Assembly (NCBI RefSeq): GCF_001426885.1
Contig: NZ_LMFP01000003.1
Coordinates: 1,237,701 to 1,301,700, forward strand
Direction of reading: 5' to 3'
DNA: 64,000 nt
DNA from: Pelomonas sp. Root1444
Lineage (GTDB): Bacteria > Pseudomonadota > Gammaproteobacteria > Burkholderiales > Burkholderiaceae_C
Shown: piece by piece, positions 1-11,124 of the stretch
How the letters are laid out: the number at the start of each line of letters is the position of its first letter
How positions within the stretch are numbered: position 1 is the stretch's first letter
Position numbers and translations under genes: made by a program
Notes under the pieces: generated by a model
Seen by the model: the letters and a program-made list of their open reading frames with translations, nothing else
The model's database searches: none
What the model was told of the DNA's origin: nothing

Positions 1-37
1 AATTCGAAAGTTGCGCCCAACGAAACCCAATAAATCC

Positions 38-658
38 ATGAAGACTGTCGCCACCCTCCTGTCGAGTCTGCTGCTGGCCACCGTGGCTCAGGCGAACGAG
101 CCCGCCGCGGCAGCGGCCAAGCCCGATCTGGGCAAGGGCGGCGCCATCTCCACCCAGGTGTGCGCGGCCTGCCACACGGCCGACGGCTCGCGCGGCGCGC
201 CCGCCAACCCCATCATCGCCGGCCAGCATGCCGAGTACCTCGCCAAGCAGTTGGTCGAGTTCAAGACCAACAAGCGCAAGAGCCCCGTGATGAACGGCAT
301 GGCCGCGCCGCTGTCGGAGGAAGACATCCGCAACGTGGCGGCCTTCTATGCGTCCAAGACCGCCAAGCCCGGTTTCGCGAAGAGCAAGGACACCGTCGCC
401 CTGGGCGAGAAGATCTACCGCGGCGGCATCGCCGACCGCAACGTGCCGGCCTGCGCCGGCTGCCACGGCCCGAACGGCTCCGGCATCCCCGCGCAGTACC
501 CGCGCATCGGCGGCCAGCATGGCGACTACGTCGAAGCCCAGATGGTTGCGTTCCGTAGCGGCGCCCGCGCCAACGGCCCGATGATGACGAGCATCGCCGC
601 CAAGATGAACGACAAGGAAATCAAGGCGGTGTCCGACTACATCGCCGGGTTGCGTTGA
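38..658 (+). CDS. Dihaem c-type cytochrome (cytochrome c4-like)
   Basis: A periplasmic electron carrier of 206 residues. The ATG at 38 is chosen because it begins a clear Sec signal peptide (MKTVATLLSSLLLATVAQA, then NE). Two haem-binding CxxCH motifs are visible, CAACH at about residues 42-46 and CAGCH at about 139-143. Each is followed by a region with candidate methionine ligands (PVMNGM and GPMMTS). This two-domain layout is that of cytochrome c4, which passes electrons to terminal oxidases. The frame stays open back to the window edge, so a longer start upstream cannot be strictly excluded. The next genes, resB and ccsB, build c-type cytochromes, which fits the context. A strong terminator follows the stop. 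Confidence 0.9.
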   Translation: MKTVATLLSSLLLATVAQANEPAAAAAKPDLGKGGAISTQVCAACHTADGSRGAPANPIIAGQHAEYLAKQLVEFKTNKRKSPVMNGMAAPLSEEDIRNVAAFYASKTAKPGFAKSKDTVALGEKIYRGGIADRNVPACAGCHGPNGSGIPAQYPRIGGQHGDYVEAQMVAFRSGARANGPMMTSIAAKMNDKEIKAVSDYIAGLR

Positions 659-682
659 ACCTCTAGCAAGCCTCGAGGAACG

Positions 683-711
683 AAGGCCGGTGTCCCCCAC
701 CGGCCTTTTTT
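683..711 (+). terminator. Rho-independent terminator after the cytochrome gene
   Basis: A perfect 8-bp stem, GGCCGGTG (685-692) with CACCGGCC (698-705), extended by two A-T pairs, has a 5-base loop and is followed by a run of T (706-711). It lies 24 bases after the cytochrome stop and separates that gene from resB. Confidence 0.88.
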
Positions 712-734
712 CTTGGCCCTGATCCCGACCGCTG

Positions 735-2828
735 ATGTCATCCCCCACCGCCTCCCGCCCCACCGCTGCCCGCGAGCTGCTGGACCTGCTCGCGTCCATG
801 CGCTTCGCGATCACGCTGCTGAGCGTGATCTGCATCGCCTCGGTCATCGGCACCGTGCTGCGCCAGAGCGAGCCGATGGGCAACTACATCAACCAGTTCG
901 GCCCCTTCTGGGCCGAGGTGTTCGGCCGCGTCGGCCTGTACACGGTCTACAGCGCGCCATGGTTCCTCGCCATCCTGACCTTCCTGGTCGTCTCGACCAG
1001 CCTGTGCATCGCCCGCAACACGCCCAAGATCGTTGCCGACCTCAAGAGCTACAAGGAGAGCGTGCGCGAGCAGTCGCTGCAGGCCCACCATCACAAGGCC
1101 ATCGCCGAACTGCCGAGCAACCCGCCCATGGCGCTCGCCGAGATCGGCGCGGCGCTGACCCAGCTCGGCTGGAAGGCCCGCGTGCAGCAGCGCGAGCACG
1201 GCACCATGATCGCGGCCCGCCGCGGCGCGGCCAACAAGCTCGGCTACCTCGCGGCGCACTCATCCATCGTGCTGATCCTGGTCGGCGGCGTGCTGGACGG
1301 CAACGCCATGGTCAAGGTGGCGATGTGGCTGCAGGGCAAGCAGCTGTACACCGGCTCGGGTCTGGTGTCTGACATCAAGCCCGAACACCGCCTCAGCGTG
1401 GCCAACCCCAGCTTCCGCGGCAACGTGTCGGTGCCGGAGAAGCAGCGCCAAGGCATCGCGGTGCTCAGCCTGCCCAACGGCGTCGTGCTGCAGGACCTGC
1501 CGTTCGACATCGAGCTCAAGCAGTTCAGGGTCGACTACTACCCCACCGGCATGCCCAAGAGCTTCGCCAGCGACATCGTCATCCACGATGGCCGTACGGT
1601 CCGCGAGGCGACGGTGAAGGTCAACGAGCCCGTCATCCACCAGGGCCTGGCCATCTACCAGAGCAGCTTCGAGGACGGCGGCAGCAAGCTGCAGCTCAAG
1701 GCCTTGCCGCTGGCCGGTGGCGCGGCGCTGCCGCTGGAGGGCCGCGTCGGCACGCAGATGAAGTTCGGCGACCAGACGCTGGAGCTGGACGGCCTGCGCG
1801 TCATCAATGTCGAGAACCTCGCCAATGACGGCAACGCCAGCGGTGCGGACGTGCGCAAGGTCGACCTCGGCGAACGCCTGAGCCAGCATCTGGGCAGCGG
1901 CGCCAAGACCAGCACCGACAAGGCGCTGCACAACATCGGCCCGAGCTTCAGCTACAAGCTGCGCGACGCCGCCGGGCAGGCGCGCGAGTACAACAACTAC
2001 ATGCTGCCGGTCGAGTTGGACGGCCAGAAACTCTTCCTGGCCGGCATGCGCGAGACGCCGGCCGAATCGTTCCGCTACCTGCGCATGCCCGCCGACGAAA
2101 ACGGCGAACTGGCCGGCTGGCTGCGGCTGCGCCAGGCCCTGGCGCAGCCGGCGCTGCGCGATGCCGCGGCGCGCGCTTATGCCGTCAGCGCCACGCCGCC
2201 GGGACAGCCGCAGATGGCAGAGCAGCTGCAGCTGACCGCCCAGCGCGCGCTCAGCCTGTTCTCCGGCGCCGCGGCCAAGCCGGGCGACGATGCCAAGGAC
2301 GGCAAGGATGGCGTCCGGGGCGGCCTGCCGGCCCTGTCCCGCTTCATCGAGGCCGACGTGCCGGAGGCCGACCGCCAGCGCGTGTCCGAGGTGCTGCTGC
2401 GCATCCTCAACGGCAGCCTGTTCGAGCTGCACCAGCTCGCCCGCGAGCGCGCGGGCCTGCAGCGCGTGGCCACCGACGCTGCGACGCAGGCCTTCATGAC
2501 GCAGGCCGTGCTCTCGCTGTCCGACAGCCTGTACTACCCCGCCCCCATGCTGCTGCAGCTGGAGAACTTCGACCAGGTGCAGGCCAGCGTCTTCCAGGTG
2601 GCACGCGCCCCTGGTCAGAAGCTGGTCTATCTCGGTGCCCTCTTGCTCATCGTCGGCGTCTTCGCCATGCTCTACATCAAGGAGCGGCGGCTGTGGGTCT
2701 GGATCGCGCCCAGCGCCGACCCTGGCGGCTCGCAGGTGCGCATGGCCATGTCCAGCACCCGCGAATCGCCCGACAACGCGGTGCTGTTCGCCCAGCTGAA
2801 GGCCGCCATCCTGAAGGAACGCTCATGA
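735..2828 (+). CDS. resB: Cytochrome c biogenesis protein ResB
   Basis: This 697-residue inner-membrane protein is the ResB (Ccs1) half of the System II cytochrome c maturation machine, which delivers haem to apocytochromes outside the membrane. Three N-terminal hydrophobic segments are seen at about residues 22-44, 71-95 and 165-185. A long extracytoplasmic domain follows, then a last membrane segment near residues 630-652 and a short basic/aromatic tail. The length is typical of proteobacterial ResB. The stop overlaps the ATG of ccsB in an ATGA junction, so the two are translationally coupled. The upstream cytochrome is a plausible client. Confidence 0.95.
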   Translation: MSSPTASRPTAARELLDLLASMRFAITLLSVICIASVIGTVLRQSEPMGNYINQFGPFWAEVFGRVGLYTVYSAPWFLAILTFLVVSTSLCIARNTPKIVADLKSYKESVREQSLQAHHHKAIAELPSNPPMALAEIGAALTQLGWKARVQQREHGTMIAARRGAANKLGYLAAHSSIVLILVGGVLDGNAMVKVAMWLQGKQLYTGSGLVSDIKPEHRLSVANPSFRGNVSVPEKQRQGIAVLSLPNGVVLQDLPFDIELKQFRVDYYPTGMPKSFASDIVIHDGRTVREATVKVNEPVIHQGLAIYQSSFEDGGSKLQLKALPLAGGAALPLEGRVGTQMKFGDQTLELDGLRVINVENLANDGNASGADVRKVDLGERLSQHLGSGAKTSTDKALHNIGPSFSYKLRDAAGQAREYNNYMLPVELDGQKLFLAGMRETPAESFRYLRMPADENGELAGWLRLRQALAQPALRDAAARAYAVSATPPGQPQMAEQLQLTAQRALSLFSGAAAKPGDDAKDGKDGVRGGLPALSRFIEADVPEADRQRVSEVLLRILNGSLFELHQLARERAGLQRVATDAATQAFMTQAVLSLSDSLYYPAPMLLQLENFDQVQASVFQVARAPGQKLVYLGALLLIVGVFAMLYIKERRLWVWIAPSADPGGSQVRMAMSSTRESPDNAVLFAQLKAAILKERS

Positions 2829-4174
2829 ACACCACCACCTTCGACCTGCCGCGCCGCCACGCGCTGCAGCGGCGCGACGCGCTGGACTGGGTCTTCGCCG
2901 CGCTGGTGCTGCTCGGTGGCGGCTACGCCTTCAGCCGCTATCACGCGTCGATGGACGGCTACGAGCAAGGCATCCTGCTGTTCGCGATGCCGGCGCTGAT
3001 CGCGCTGGGATGGTTCTGGAAGCCATTGCGCTGGCTGAGCGTCGGCGCCGGTGCGGCAGCGCTGGTGGCCATCGGCCTGTACGCCCAGCACACCGACGGC
3101 TTCGGCGCCGACCTGGCTGCGGGCGAGAAGGTCTTCTGGCTCAAGTACATGCTGTCCAGCCAGAGCGCCATCCTGTGGATGAGCCTGCTGTTCTACATGA
3201 GCACTCTCTTCTACTGGGGCGGCTTCTTCACCGGCGCGGGCCGGCACAGCGTGGCCGAGGTCGTCGGCTCCAAGCTGGCCTGGGGCGGCGTGCTGATGGC
3301 GCTGGTCGGCACGCTGGTGCGCTGGTACGAGAGCCACCAGATCGGCGCCGACATCGGCCACATCCCCGTCAGCAACCTCTACGAAGTCTTCGTGCTGTTC
3401 TGCTGGCTGACCACGCTCTTCCACCTGTACTACGAGCAGCGCTTCGCGACGCGTTCGCTGGGCGCCTACGTGATGCTGGTCGTCAGCGCCGCGGTCAGCT
3501 TCCTGCTCTGGTACACGGTGGCGCGCGAGGCGCAGGAGATCCAGCCGCTGGTGCCGGCATTGCAGAGCTGGTGGATGAAGATCCACGTGCCCGCCAACTT
3601 CGTCGGCTACGGCGCCTTCGCGCTGGCCGCCATGGTGGCGCTGGCCTACCTGCTCAAGACGGCCGCGACGCGCTCGCTGTGGATCGGCCTGGTCGCGATG
3701 CCCGTGGGCGTCATCGCCCTCATCCTGGCGGTGCGCTTCGGCGCCGCGCTGGATGCCGCCACCATCGCTGGCCTGGATGGCTGGGCGCGCAAGATCGCCG
3801 GCGTCGCCGTGTTCCTGGCGGTGGTCATCGCGCTGCGCAGCCGCCTGAGCGCCCGCCTGCCCGACCTGCCTCAGCTCGACGACCTCATGTACAAGGCCAT
3901 CGCGCTGGGCTTTGCCTTCTTCACCATCGCGACCATCCTGGGCGCCTTCTGGGCTGCAGAGGCCTGGGGCGGCTACTGGAGCTGGGACCCCAAGGAAACC
4001 TGGGCCCTGATCGTCTGGCTCAACTACGCGGCCTGGCTGCACATGCGGCTGATGAAGGGCCTGCGCGGCACCGTCGCGGCCTGGTGGGCGCTGGTGGGGC
4101 TGCTGGTGACGACCTTCGCCTTCCTCGGCGTCAACATGTTCCTGTCGGGCTTGCACAGCTACGGCACGCTGTGA
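2825..4174 (+). CDS. ccsB: Cytochrome c biogenesis protein CcsB (CcsA family)
   Basis: The multi-pass haem-handling partner of ResB in System II cytochrome c assembly, 449 residues. The start at 2825 is set by the ATGA overlap with the resB stop; the open frame continues further upstream inside resB but that extension is not credible. The hallmark tryptophan-rich WWD motif is present near the C terminus (AWGGYWSWDPKETWALIVWL), followed by conserved membrane helices. About eight hydrophobic segments are visible. With ResB it forms the complete two-protein apparatus for covalent haem attachment to CxxCH sites. Confidence 0.95.
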   Translation: MNTTTFDLPRRHALQRRDALDWVFAALVLLGGGYAFSRYHASMDGYEQGILLFAMPALIALGWFWKPLRWLSVGAGAAALVAIGLYAQHTDGFGADLAAGEKVFWLKYMLSSQSAILWMSLLFYMSTLFYWGGFFTGAGRHSVAEVVGSKLAWGGVLMALVGTLVRWYESHQIGADIGHIPVSNLYEVFVLFCWLTTLFHLYYEQRFATRSLGAYVMLVVSAAVSFLLWYTVAREAQEIQPLVPALQSWWMKIHVPANFVGYGAFALAAMVALAYLLKTAATRSLWIGLVAMPVGVIALILAVRFGAALDAATIAGLDGWARKIAGVAVFLAVVIALRSRLSARLPDLPQLDDLMYKAIALGFAFFTIATILGAFWAAEAWGGYWSWDPKETWALIVWLNYAAWLHMRLMKGLRGTVAAWWALVGLLVTTFAFLGVNMFLSGLHSYGTL

Positions 4175-4293
4175 CGCCTCGCCCCCGAACGCATCCACCC
4201 CGCGGCAGCGGCCGTTGCGGCTGGCGCGGGTCATTTCTTTCGTTGCGCCGCTCGGGCCGATAGCCGCCACGACGCGCCATTCACCGACCGAAC

Positions 4294-5250
4294 ATGAAGC
4301 TGCCTGCCCCGGAGACCTGGCCCACGGAGCTCGACGCGCGGCAGAGCCTGCTGCTCGTCGACGACGACGCCGCCAGCGTGCAGGTGCTGGCGCGCATGCT
4401 GCACGGCCTGGGCGAGCTGCGCTTCGCACTGTCGGGCGAGGACGCGCTGCGCCTGGCGCACGAGAGCGCGCCCGACCTCGTCCTCATCGATGCCGAGATG
4501 CCAGGCCTGTCGGGGCTGGAAGTCTGTGCCGCGCTGCATGCCGACCCGCTGCTGGCCGACGTGCCGGTCATCATCGTCACCGGCCACACCGAGGTGGCTG
4601 CCGAGGTGGCGGGTTTTGCAGCCGGAGCGGCGGACTTCATCCGCAAGCCGCCGGTGGCCGAGGTGGTGGTGGCGCGCGTGCGCACGCAGCTGCGGCTCAA
4701 GGCGCTGGGTGACGCGCTGCGCGCCTCGGCGCTGACCGACGGCCTGACCGGCCTGTCCAACCGCCGCCGCTTCGACCAGGACCTGCACACCGAGTGCGAG
4801 CGCGCGCGCCGCGGCGGCGACAGCCTGGCGCTGCTGCTCGTCGACGTGGATCATTTCAAGCGCTACAACGACCACTACGGCCACGTCAGTGGCGATGCCT
4901 GCCTGCGCGAGGTCGGCACCGCCATCCGCGCGGCCATCCGCCGCCCCGGCGACCTCGCCGCACGCTACGGTGGCGAGGAGTTCGCCGTGCTGCTGCCCCA
5001 GACCGACGCGGCCGGCGCGCGCGGCATGGCCCAGCGCGTCGTCGATGCCATCGGCGCGCTGGCACTGCCGCACGCGGCGGCGCCCTCCGGCGCCATCAGC
5101 GTCTCGGTCGGCTGGGCAGCCGCGCGGCCCGACCAGGACCCCAGCCTCATGGCGAGCCGCGGCGAGTCCCTCGTCGAGGCCGCCGACCGGCGGCTGTACG
5201 CGGCCAAGGCGGCCGGCCGCGGCCGCGTCGGCGAGGCCGAGCCCGGCTGA
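4294..5250 (+). CDS. Response regulator with diguanylate cyclase (REC-GGDEF) domains
   Basis: A 318-residue cytoplasmic protein that should make cyclic di-GMP from GTP when its receiver is phosphorylated. The receiver occupies about residues 17-130, with acidic cluster LLLVDDD and phospho-acceptor Asp66 in VLIDAEMP. The GGDEF domain follows, with the active-site loop GGEEF at 226-230. An intact inhibitory I-site, RPGD at 217-220, lies five residues before it, so product feedback is expected. The next gene starts 19 bases later and encodes a periplasmic binding protein, which is followed by a hybrid kinase with HPt. The three probably form one signalling operon. Confidence 0.93.
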   Translation: MKLPAPETWPTELDARQSLLLVDDDAASVQVLARMLHGLGELRFALSGEDALRLAHESAPDLVLIDAEMPGLSGLEVCAALHADPLLADVPVIIVTGHTEVAAEVAGFAAGAADFIRKPPVAEVVVARVRTQLRLKALGDALRASALTDGLTGLSNRRRFDQDLHTECERARRGGDSLALLLVDVDHFKRYNDHYGHVSGDACLREVGTAIRAAIRRPGDLAARYGGEEFAVLLPQTDAAGARGMAQRVVDAIGALALPHAAAPSGAISVSVGWAAARPDQDPSLMASRGESLVEAADRRLYAAKAAGRGRVGEAEPG

Positions 5251-5269
5251 GCGCCGGCACAATGCGGCC

Positions 5270-6253
5270 ATGCGCCTCACCCAGCAGACACGTCCAGCCC
5301 TCGCTAACCTGCTGCTCGCGCTGACCCTGCTGTTGATGCCGCTGGCCCGCGCCGCCGCTGCGCCGCTGGTGCTGGCGGTCGGCGAGACGCCGCTGTTCGC
5401 GCCGCTGCAGCTGGCCGGCCTGGAGGGTCATTTCGCGGCCGAGGGGCTGGACGTGCGCGTGCTGCCCTGCATCAACGGCCGGCGCTGCCTGAAACACCTG
5501 ACCGACGGCGAAGCCCAGATGGCCACAGCGGCCGACACGCCGATGGTCTTCGCGCTGCATTCGGGCCATCGCTTCGACATCGTCGCCACCTTCGGCACCT
5601 CGTCCAAGGACACGATGATGGTGGCACGCCAGGACCGCGGCATCCGCACGCCGGCCGACCTGGCCGGCAAGCGCATCGGCGTCGTGCGTGGCACCAGCGC
5701 GCACTACTTCACCAACGTCTTCCTGCTCGTCAACGGGGTGGCGCGCGACTCGGTCACGCTGGTGTTCCTCGATCCGGCGCGCGGGGCCGAGCCGCTGCTG
5801 CGCGGCGAGGTCGACGCAGCGGCCCTGTACCGCCCCGTTGGCCCGCAGGCGGTCGAACAGCTGGGCGCCAAGGGCCTGGTGCTGCCGACGCTGCGGTCCT
5901 ACACGGTCACGGTCAACCTGGTCGCCCAGCCGGGCCTCAGCCAGGACACGCTGCTGCGCCTGCTGAAGGCCGTGCAGCGCAGCATCGCGCTGCTGAACAG
6001 CGAGCCGGCGCGCGCCCACGCCCGCCTGGCCACGTTGTGGAAGCAGGACGCCAAGGCGGTGGGCGTCCAGCTCGAAGGCTATGAATTCCGCCTCGGGCTG
6101 GACCAGACGCTGCTGTCCACGCTGGAGGCCGAGTCCCGCTGGGCGACACGCGAGGGCCTGGTGGGCGGCGCCGGTGCGCCGGACTATCTCGAACTGATGC
6201 GCATCGAGCCGATGCGCGCCCTCGACGCGCGCGCGATGACCGTCATCAAGTAG
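5270..6253 (+). CDS. Periplasmic substrate-binding protein, NMT1/THI5-like
   Basis: A 327-residue exported protein of the type 2 periplasmic-binding fold, as in ABC systems for sulfonates, nitrate or pyrimidine precursors. The start at 5270 gives a clean signal peptide (basic MRLTQQTR, hydrophobic core, ARAAAA cleavage region). The frame runs on upstream through the GGDEF gene, but that is a shadow. Family features include the ETPLFAPLQLAGLEGHFAAE opening and the GKRIGVVRGTSAHYF phosphate/anion-binding region. No ABC permease or ATPase is nearby. The histidine kinase starts only 3 bases after its stop, so it may present a ligand to that kinase rather than feed a transporter. The ligand is unknown. 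Confidence 0.85.
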   Translation: MRLTQQTRPALANLLLALTLLLMPLARAAAAPLVLAVGETPLFAPLQLAGLEGHFAAEGLDVRVLPCINGRRCLKHLTDGEAQMATAADTPMVFALHSGHRFDIVATFGTSSKDTMMVARQDRGIRTPADLAGKRIGVVRGTSAHYFTNVFLLVNGVARDSVTLVFLDPARGAEPLLRGEVDAAALYRPVGPQAVEQLGAKGLVLPTLRSYTVTVNLVAQPGLSQDTLLRLLKAVQRSIALLNSEPARAHARLATLWKQDAKAVGVQLEGYEFRLGLDQTLLSTLEAESRWATREGLVGGAGAPDYLELMRIEPMRALDARAMTVIK

Positions 6254-6256
6254 CCC

Positions 6257-9165
<2,909 letters not shown>

Positions 9166-9169
<4 letters not shown>

Positions 9170-10005
9170 CCCGCCAGCGCCTGCCGGTGGTCCTCGGCAT
9201 AGGTGCGCAGGCTGCGCGCCGCCTGCCCCGTCAGCCGCGGCACCGCGTCGGTCACCGCCGCAGTCCAGCCCTCGCGGACCGGATGGAAGATGGCGGCGAG
9301 GAATTCCGCATACGCCCTCGACACCCCGGCGCTGCTCAGCTGGTCGATGAAGCGCGCATCGTCGACGGCCTCGTAGCGCACCGGCTTGCCAAGGACGTCC
9401 GACAGCAGTTGCGCGGCCTCGGCGTAGCCCAGTGCTTCGGGGCCGGTCAGGTCCCAGGCCTGGCCGTCGAAGTCGCCGCGGCTCAGCGCGGCAGCGGCGC
9501 TGGCGGCGATGTCGCGCGCGTCGATGAAGCTGGTGCGGCCCTGGCCCGCCGGCACGGCGATGACGCCATGGTCGACGCCGGCCTTCCAGTAGGTGTGGAA
9601 GTTGTCGGCGAACCAGTTGGGCCGCAGGATGACGAAGGGCGTGCCGGAGCGCTCGATCGCGAGCTCCACCTGCCGGTAGGGGATGTTGTCGTCAGCATTC
9701 ACGCCCATGGCGCTTTGGAAGACGATCTTGATGCGCCGCGCGGCCAGCAGCTCGACGACCGGCAGCAGCAGCGCCAGCGCCTCCACATGGCCGGCCGGCA
9801 GCATCAGGTAGGCACGGTCGACGCCGCCCAGCGCGGCGGCGAGCGTGGCCGGGTTTGCGTAGTCGAACGCCACACCCGCGGCGCCCTCGACGGCGTGGCC
9901 CGAGCGCGTCGCCGCGATGACCTTTTCGCCCTGTGCCAGCAGTGCCTTCACCAACGGCCGGCCGACATTGCCACCCGCGCCCAGCACCAGAATCGTTCCG
10001 CTCAT
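9166..10005 (-). CDS. NmrA-family NAD(P)-binding oxidoreductase (QorB/YtfG-like)
   Basis: A 279-residue cytosolic protein with an N-terminal Rossmann fold (ILVLGAGGNVGRP) and the overall pattern of the NmrA / atypical short-chain dehydrogenase family. The closest characterised arrangement is E. coli qorB (ytfG), an NADPH:quinone reductase encoded divergently from the HxlR-type gene ytfH. The same divergent pairing with an HxlR regulator is seen here, which supports a quinone- or electrophile-detoxifying role; the substrate itself is inferred. A good ribosome-binding site (AAGGAG) precedes the ATG. Its stop overlaps the stop of the convergent kinase gene by four bases. Confidence 0.85.
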
Positions 10006-10017
10006 CAGTCACTCCTT

Positions 10018-10034
10018 GGTATCCATTGGAAACC
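10018..10034. promoter_or_regulatory. Candidate operator for the HxlR regulator (17-bp inverted repeat)
   Basis: GGTATCCA-T-TGGAAACC is a 17-base inverted repeat with seven of eight positions paired. It sits in the 106-base space between the divergent oxidoreductase and HxlR genes, 12 bases upstream of the oxidoreductase ATG and abutting its ribosome-binding site. HxlR dimers typically bind such dyads in the shared promoter. A third related TTGG element follows at about 10050. The assignment is inference from position and symmetry. Confidence 0.5.
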
Positions 10035-10111
10035 AGTACATTGGAGCAACTCCGGCCCATCCTTCCAAGCAGGCACCTGCGCAGCACCAGGTTCCCTGCA
10101 GGTAACCACCC

Positions 10112-10537
10112 ATGAGCGCACGCCCCTCCTTCGCCTACGACGTCTACGAGGACGAATGTCCCACCCGCTTGGTGCTGGGGAGGCTGGCCGACAAATGGGC
10201 GCTGCTGATCCTCGACCGGCTGCGTGACGGGCCGATGCGCTTCAGCGCGCTCAAGCGTGACATCAAGCGCATCACGCAGAAGGTCCTCACGCAGACGCTG
10301 CGCAAGCTGGAGCGCGACGGGCTGATCTCGCGCACGGTGACCGCCACCAGCGTGCCGGTCACCGTCGAGTACGCGCTGACGCCGCTGGGCGACACGCTGA
10401 CCGACACCATCGCGACGTTCGCCCATTGGGCCGAGCGGCACATGGACGCCGTGCTGGCCGCGCAAGCCGCTTTCGATGCCGCGGCGCAGGCCAGCCGTGA
10501 GGCGGTGGCCGGCAGCGTCGTGCACCGATTGCGCTGA
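10112..10537 (+). CDS. HxlR-family winged-helix transcriptional regulator
   Basis: This 141-residue DNA-binding protein carries the HxlR winged-helix domain across residues 15-115. The characteristic opening is a CPTRLVLGRLADKWALLILD stretch, followed by a helix-turn-helix (MRFSALKRDIKRITQKVLTQ) and wing (YALTPLGDTL). The single N-terminal Cys in this family often senses quinones, aldehydes or disulfide stress. It is transcribed away from the NmrA-family oxidoreductase, over a palindromic site, and probably represses that gene until an electrophile is present. About 20 extra C-terminal residues are Ala-rich. Confidence 0.9.
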   Translation: MSARPSFAYDVYEDECPTRLVLGRLADKWALLILDRLRDGPMRFSALKRDIKRITQKVLTQTLRKLERDGLISRTVTATSVPVTVEYALTPLGDTLTDTIATFAHWAERHMDAVLAAQAAFDAAAQASREAVAGSVVHRLR

Positions 10538-10543
10538 AAGCCC

Positions 10544-11014
10544 TCACCCCACCGGCAGCGCCGTCTCGTACTTGACCTCGCGCAGCACGACGTTGCTGCG
10601 CACGCTGCTGACGCCGGGCAGCTTGAAGATGTGCTGCTGCAGGAACAGGTCGTAGGCCTTCATGTCGGCCGCGACGACCTTGATGACGTAGTCGGCCTCG
10701 CCGGTGATGGCGTGGCATTCGATGATCTCGCGCCGCGTGCCCACCAGCCGCTCGAACTGCTCGACCGCGCCCTCGCTGTGCCGCACCAGGCTCACGTTGG
10801 CCAGCACGCAGATGGACAGGCCGATCTTCTCGCGGTCCACCAGCACGACCTGGCCGCGGATGACGCCGCGGTCCTCCAGCTCCTTCACGCGCCGCCATAC
10901 CGGCGTGGCGGACAGGCCGACCTTCTCCGCCAGCGCCTGCGTGGAAAGCCGCGCATCGACCTGCAGCGCTTCTAGGATCTGCAGGCTGGCGCGGTCGAAC
11001 TCGTTCGTTTCCAT
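10544..11014 (-). CDS. Lrp/AsnC-family transcriptional regulator
   Basis: A 156-residue regulator with an N-terminal helix-turn-helix (residues about 8-60, LSTQALAEKVGLSATPVWRR) and a C-terminal RAM/AsnC ligand-binding domain (about 70-150). These proteins form octamers that respond to amino acids. It is divergent from the indolepyruvate:ferredoxin oxidoreductase gene, separated by 110 bases that contain an inverted repeat. That context suggests it controls aromatic amino acid catabolism in response to an aromatic amino acid or its keto acid. The response ligand is inferred. It converges with the HxlR gene, six bases apart. Confidence 0.93.
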   Translation of the reverse strand: METNEFDRASLQILEALQVDARLSTQALAEKVGLSATPVWRRVKELEDRGVIRGQVVLVDREKIGLSICVLANVSLVRHSEGAVEQFERLVGTRREIIECHAITGEADYVIKVVAADMKAYDLFLQQHIFKLPGVSSVRSNVVLREVKYETALPVG

Positions 11015-11076
11015 GATTCCCCTCTTTGGAGAAGAATCATCTCACCCACCATGCAATCCATCGGCAATGAGGCAAG

Positions 11077-11101
11077 TTCTTCCGCCGTTGCGGAGGAAGA
11101 A
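11077..11101. promoter_or_regulatory. Candidate Lrp-family operator (imperfect inverted repeat)
   Basis: TTCTTCCGCCG (11077-11087) and CGGAGGAAGAA (11091-11101) pair at ten of eleven positions around a 3-base centre. The repeat lies in the divergent space between the Lrp-type gene and the oxidoreductase, 23 bases before the oxidoreductase ATG. A related GAGAAGAAT half-site occurs at about 11029-11037. Placement fits regulation of the oxidoreductase by the neighbouring Lrp protein. Confidence 0.45.
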
Positions 11102-11124
11102 TTTCCGGCCCCGAGGAGCCTCCA

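Noticed and set aside
4889-5269. N-terminal extension of the NMT1-like binding protein through the GGDEF gene
   Set aside because: The extension would bury the signal peptide that starts at 5270 and overlaps a conserved GGDEF domain.
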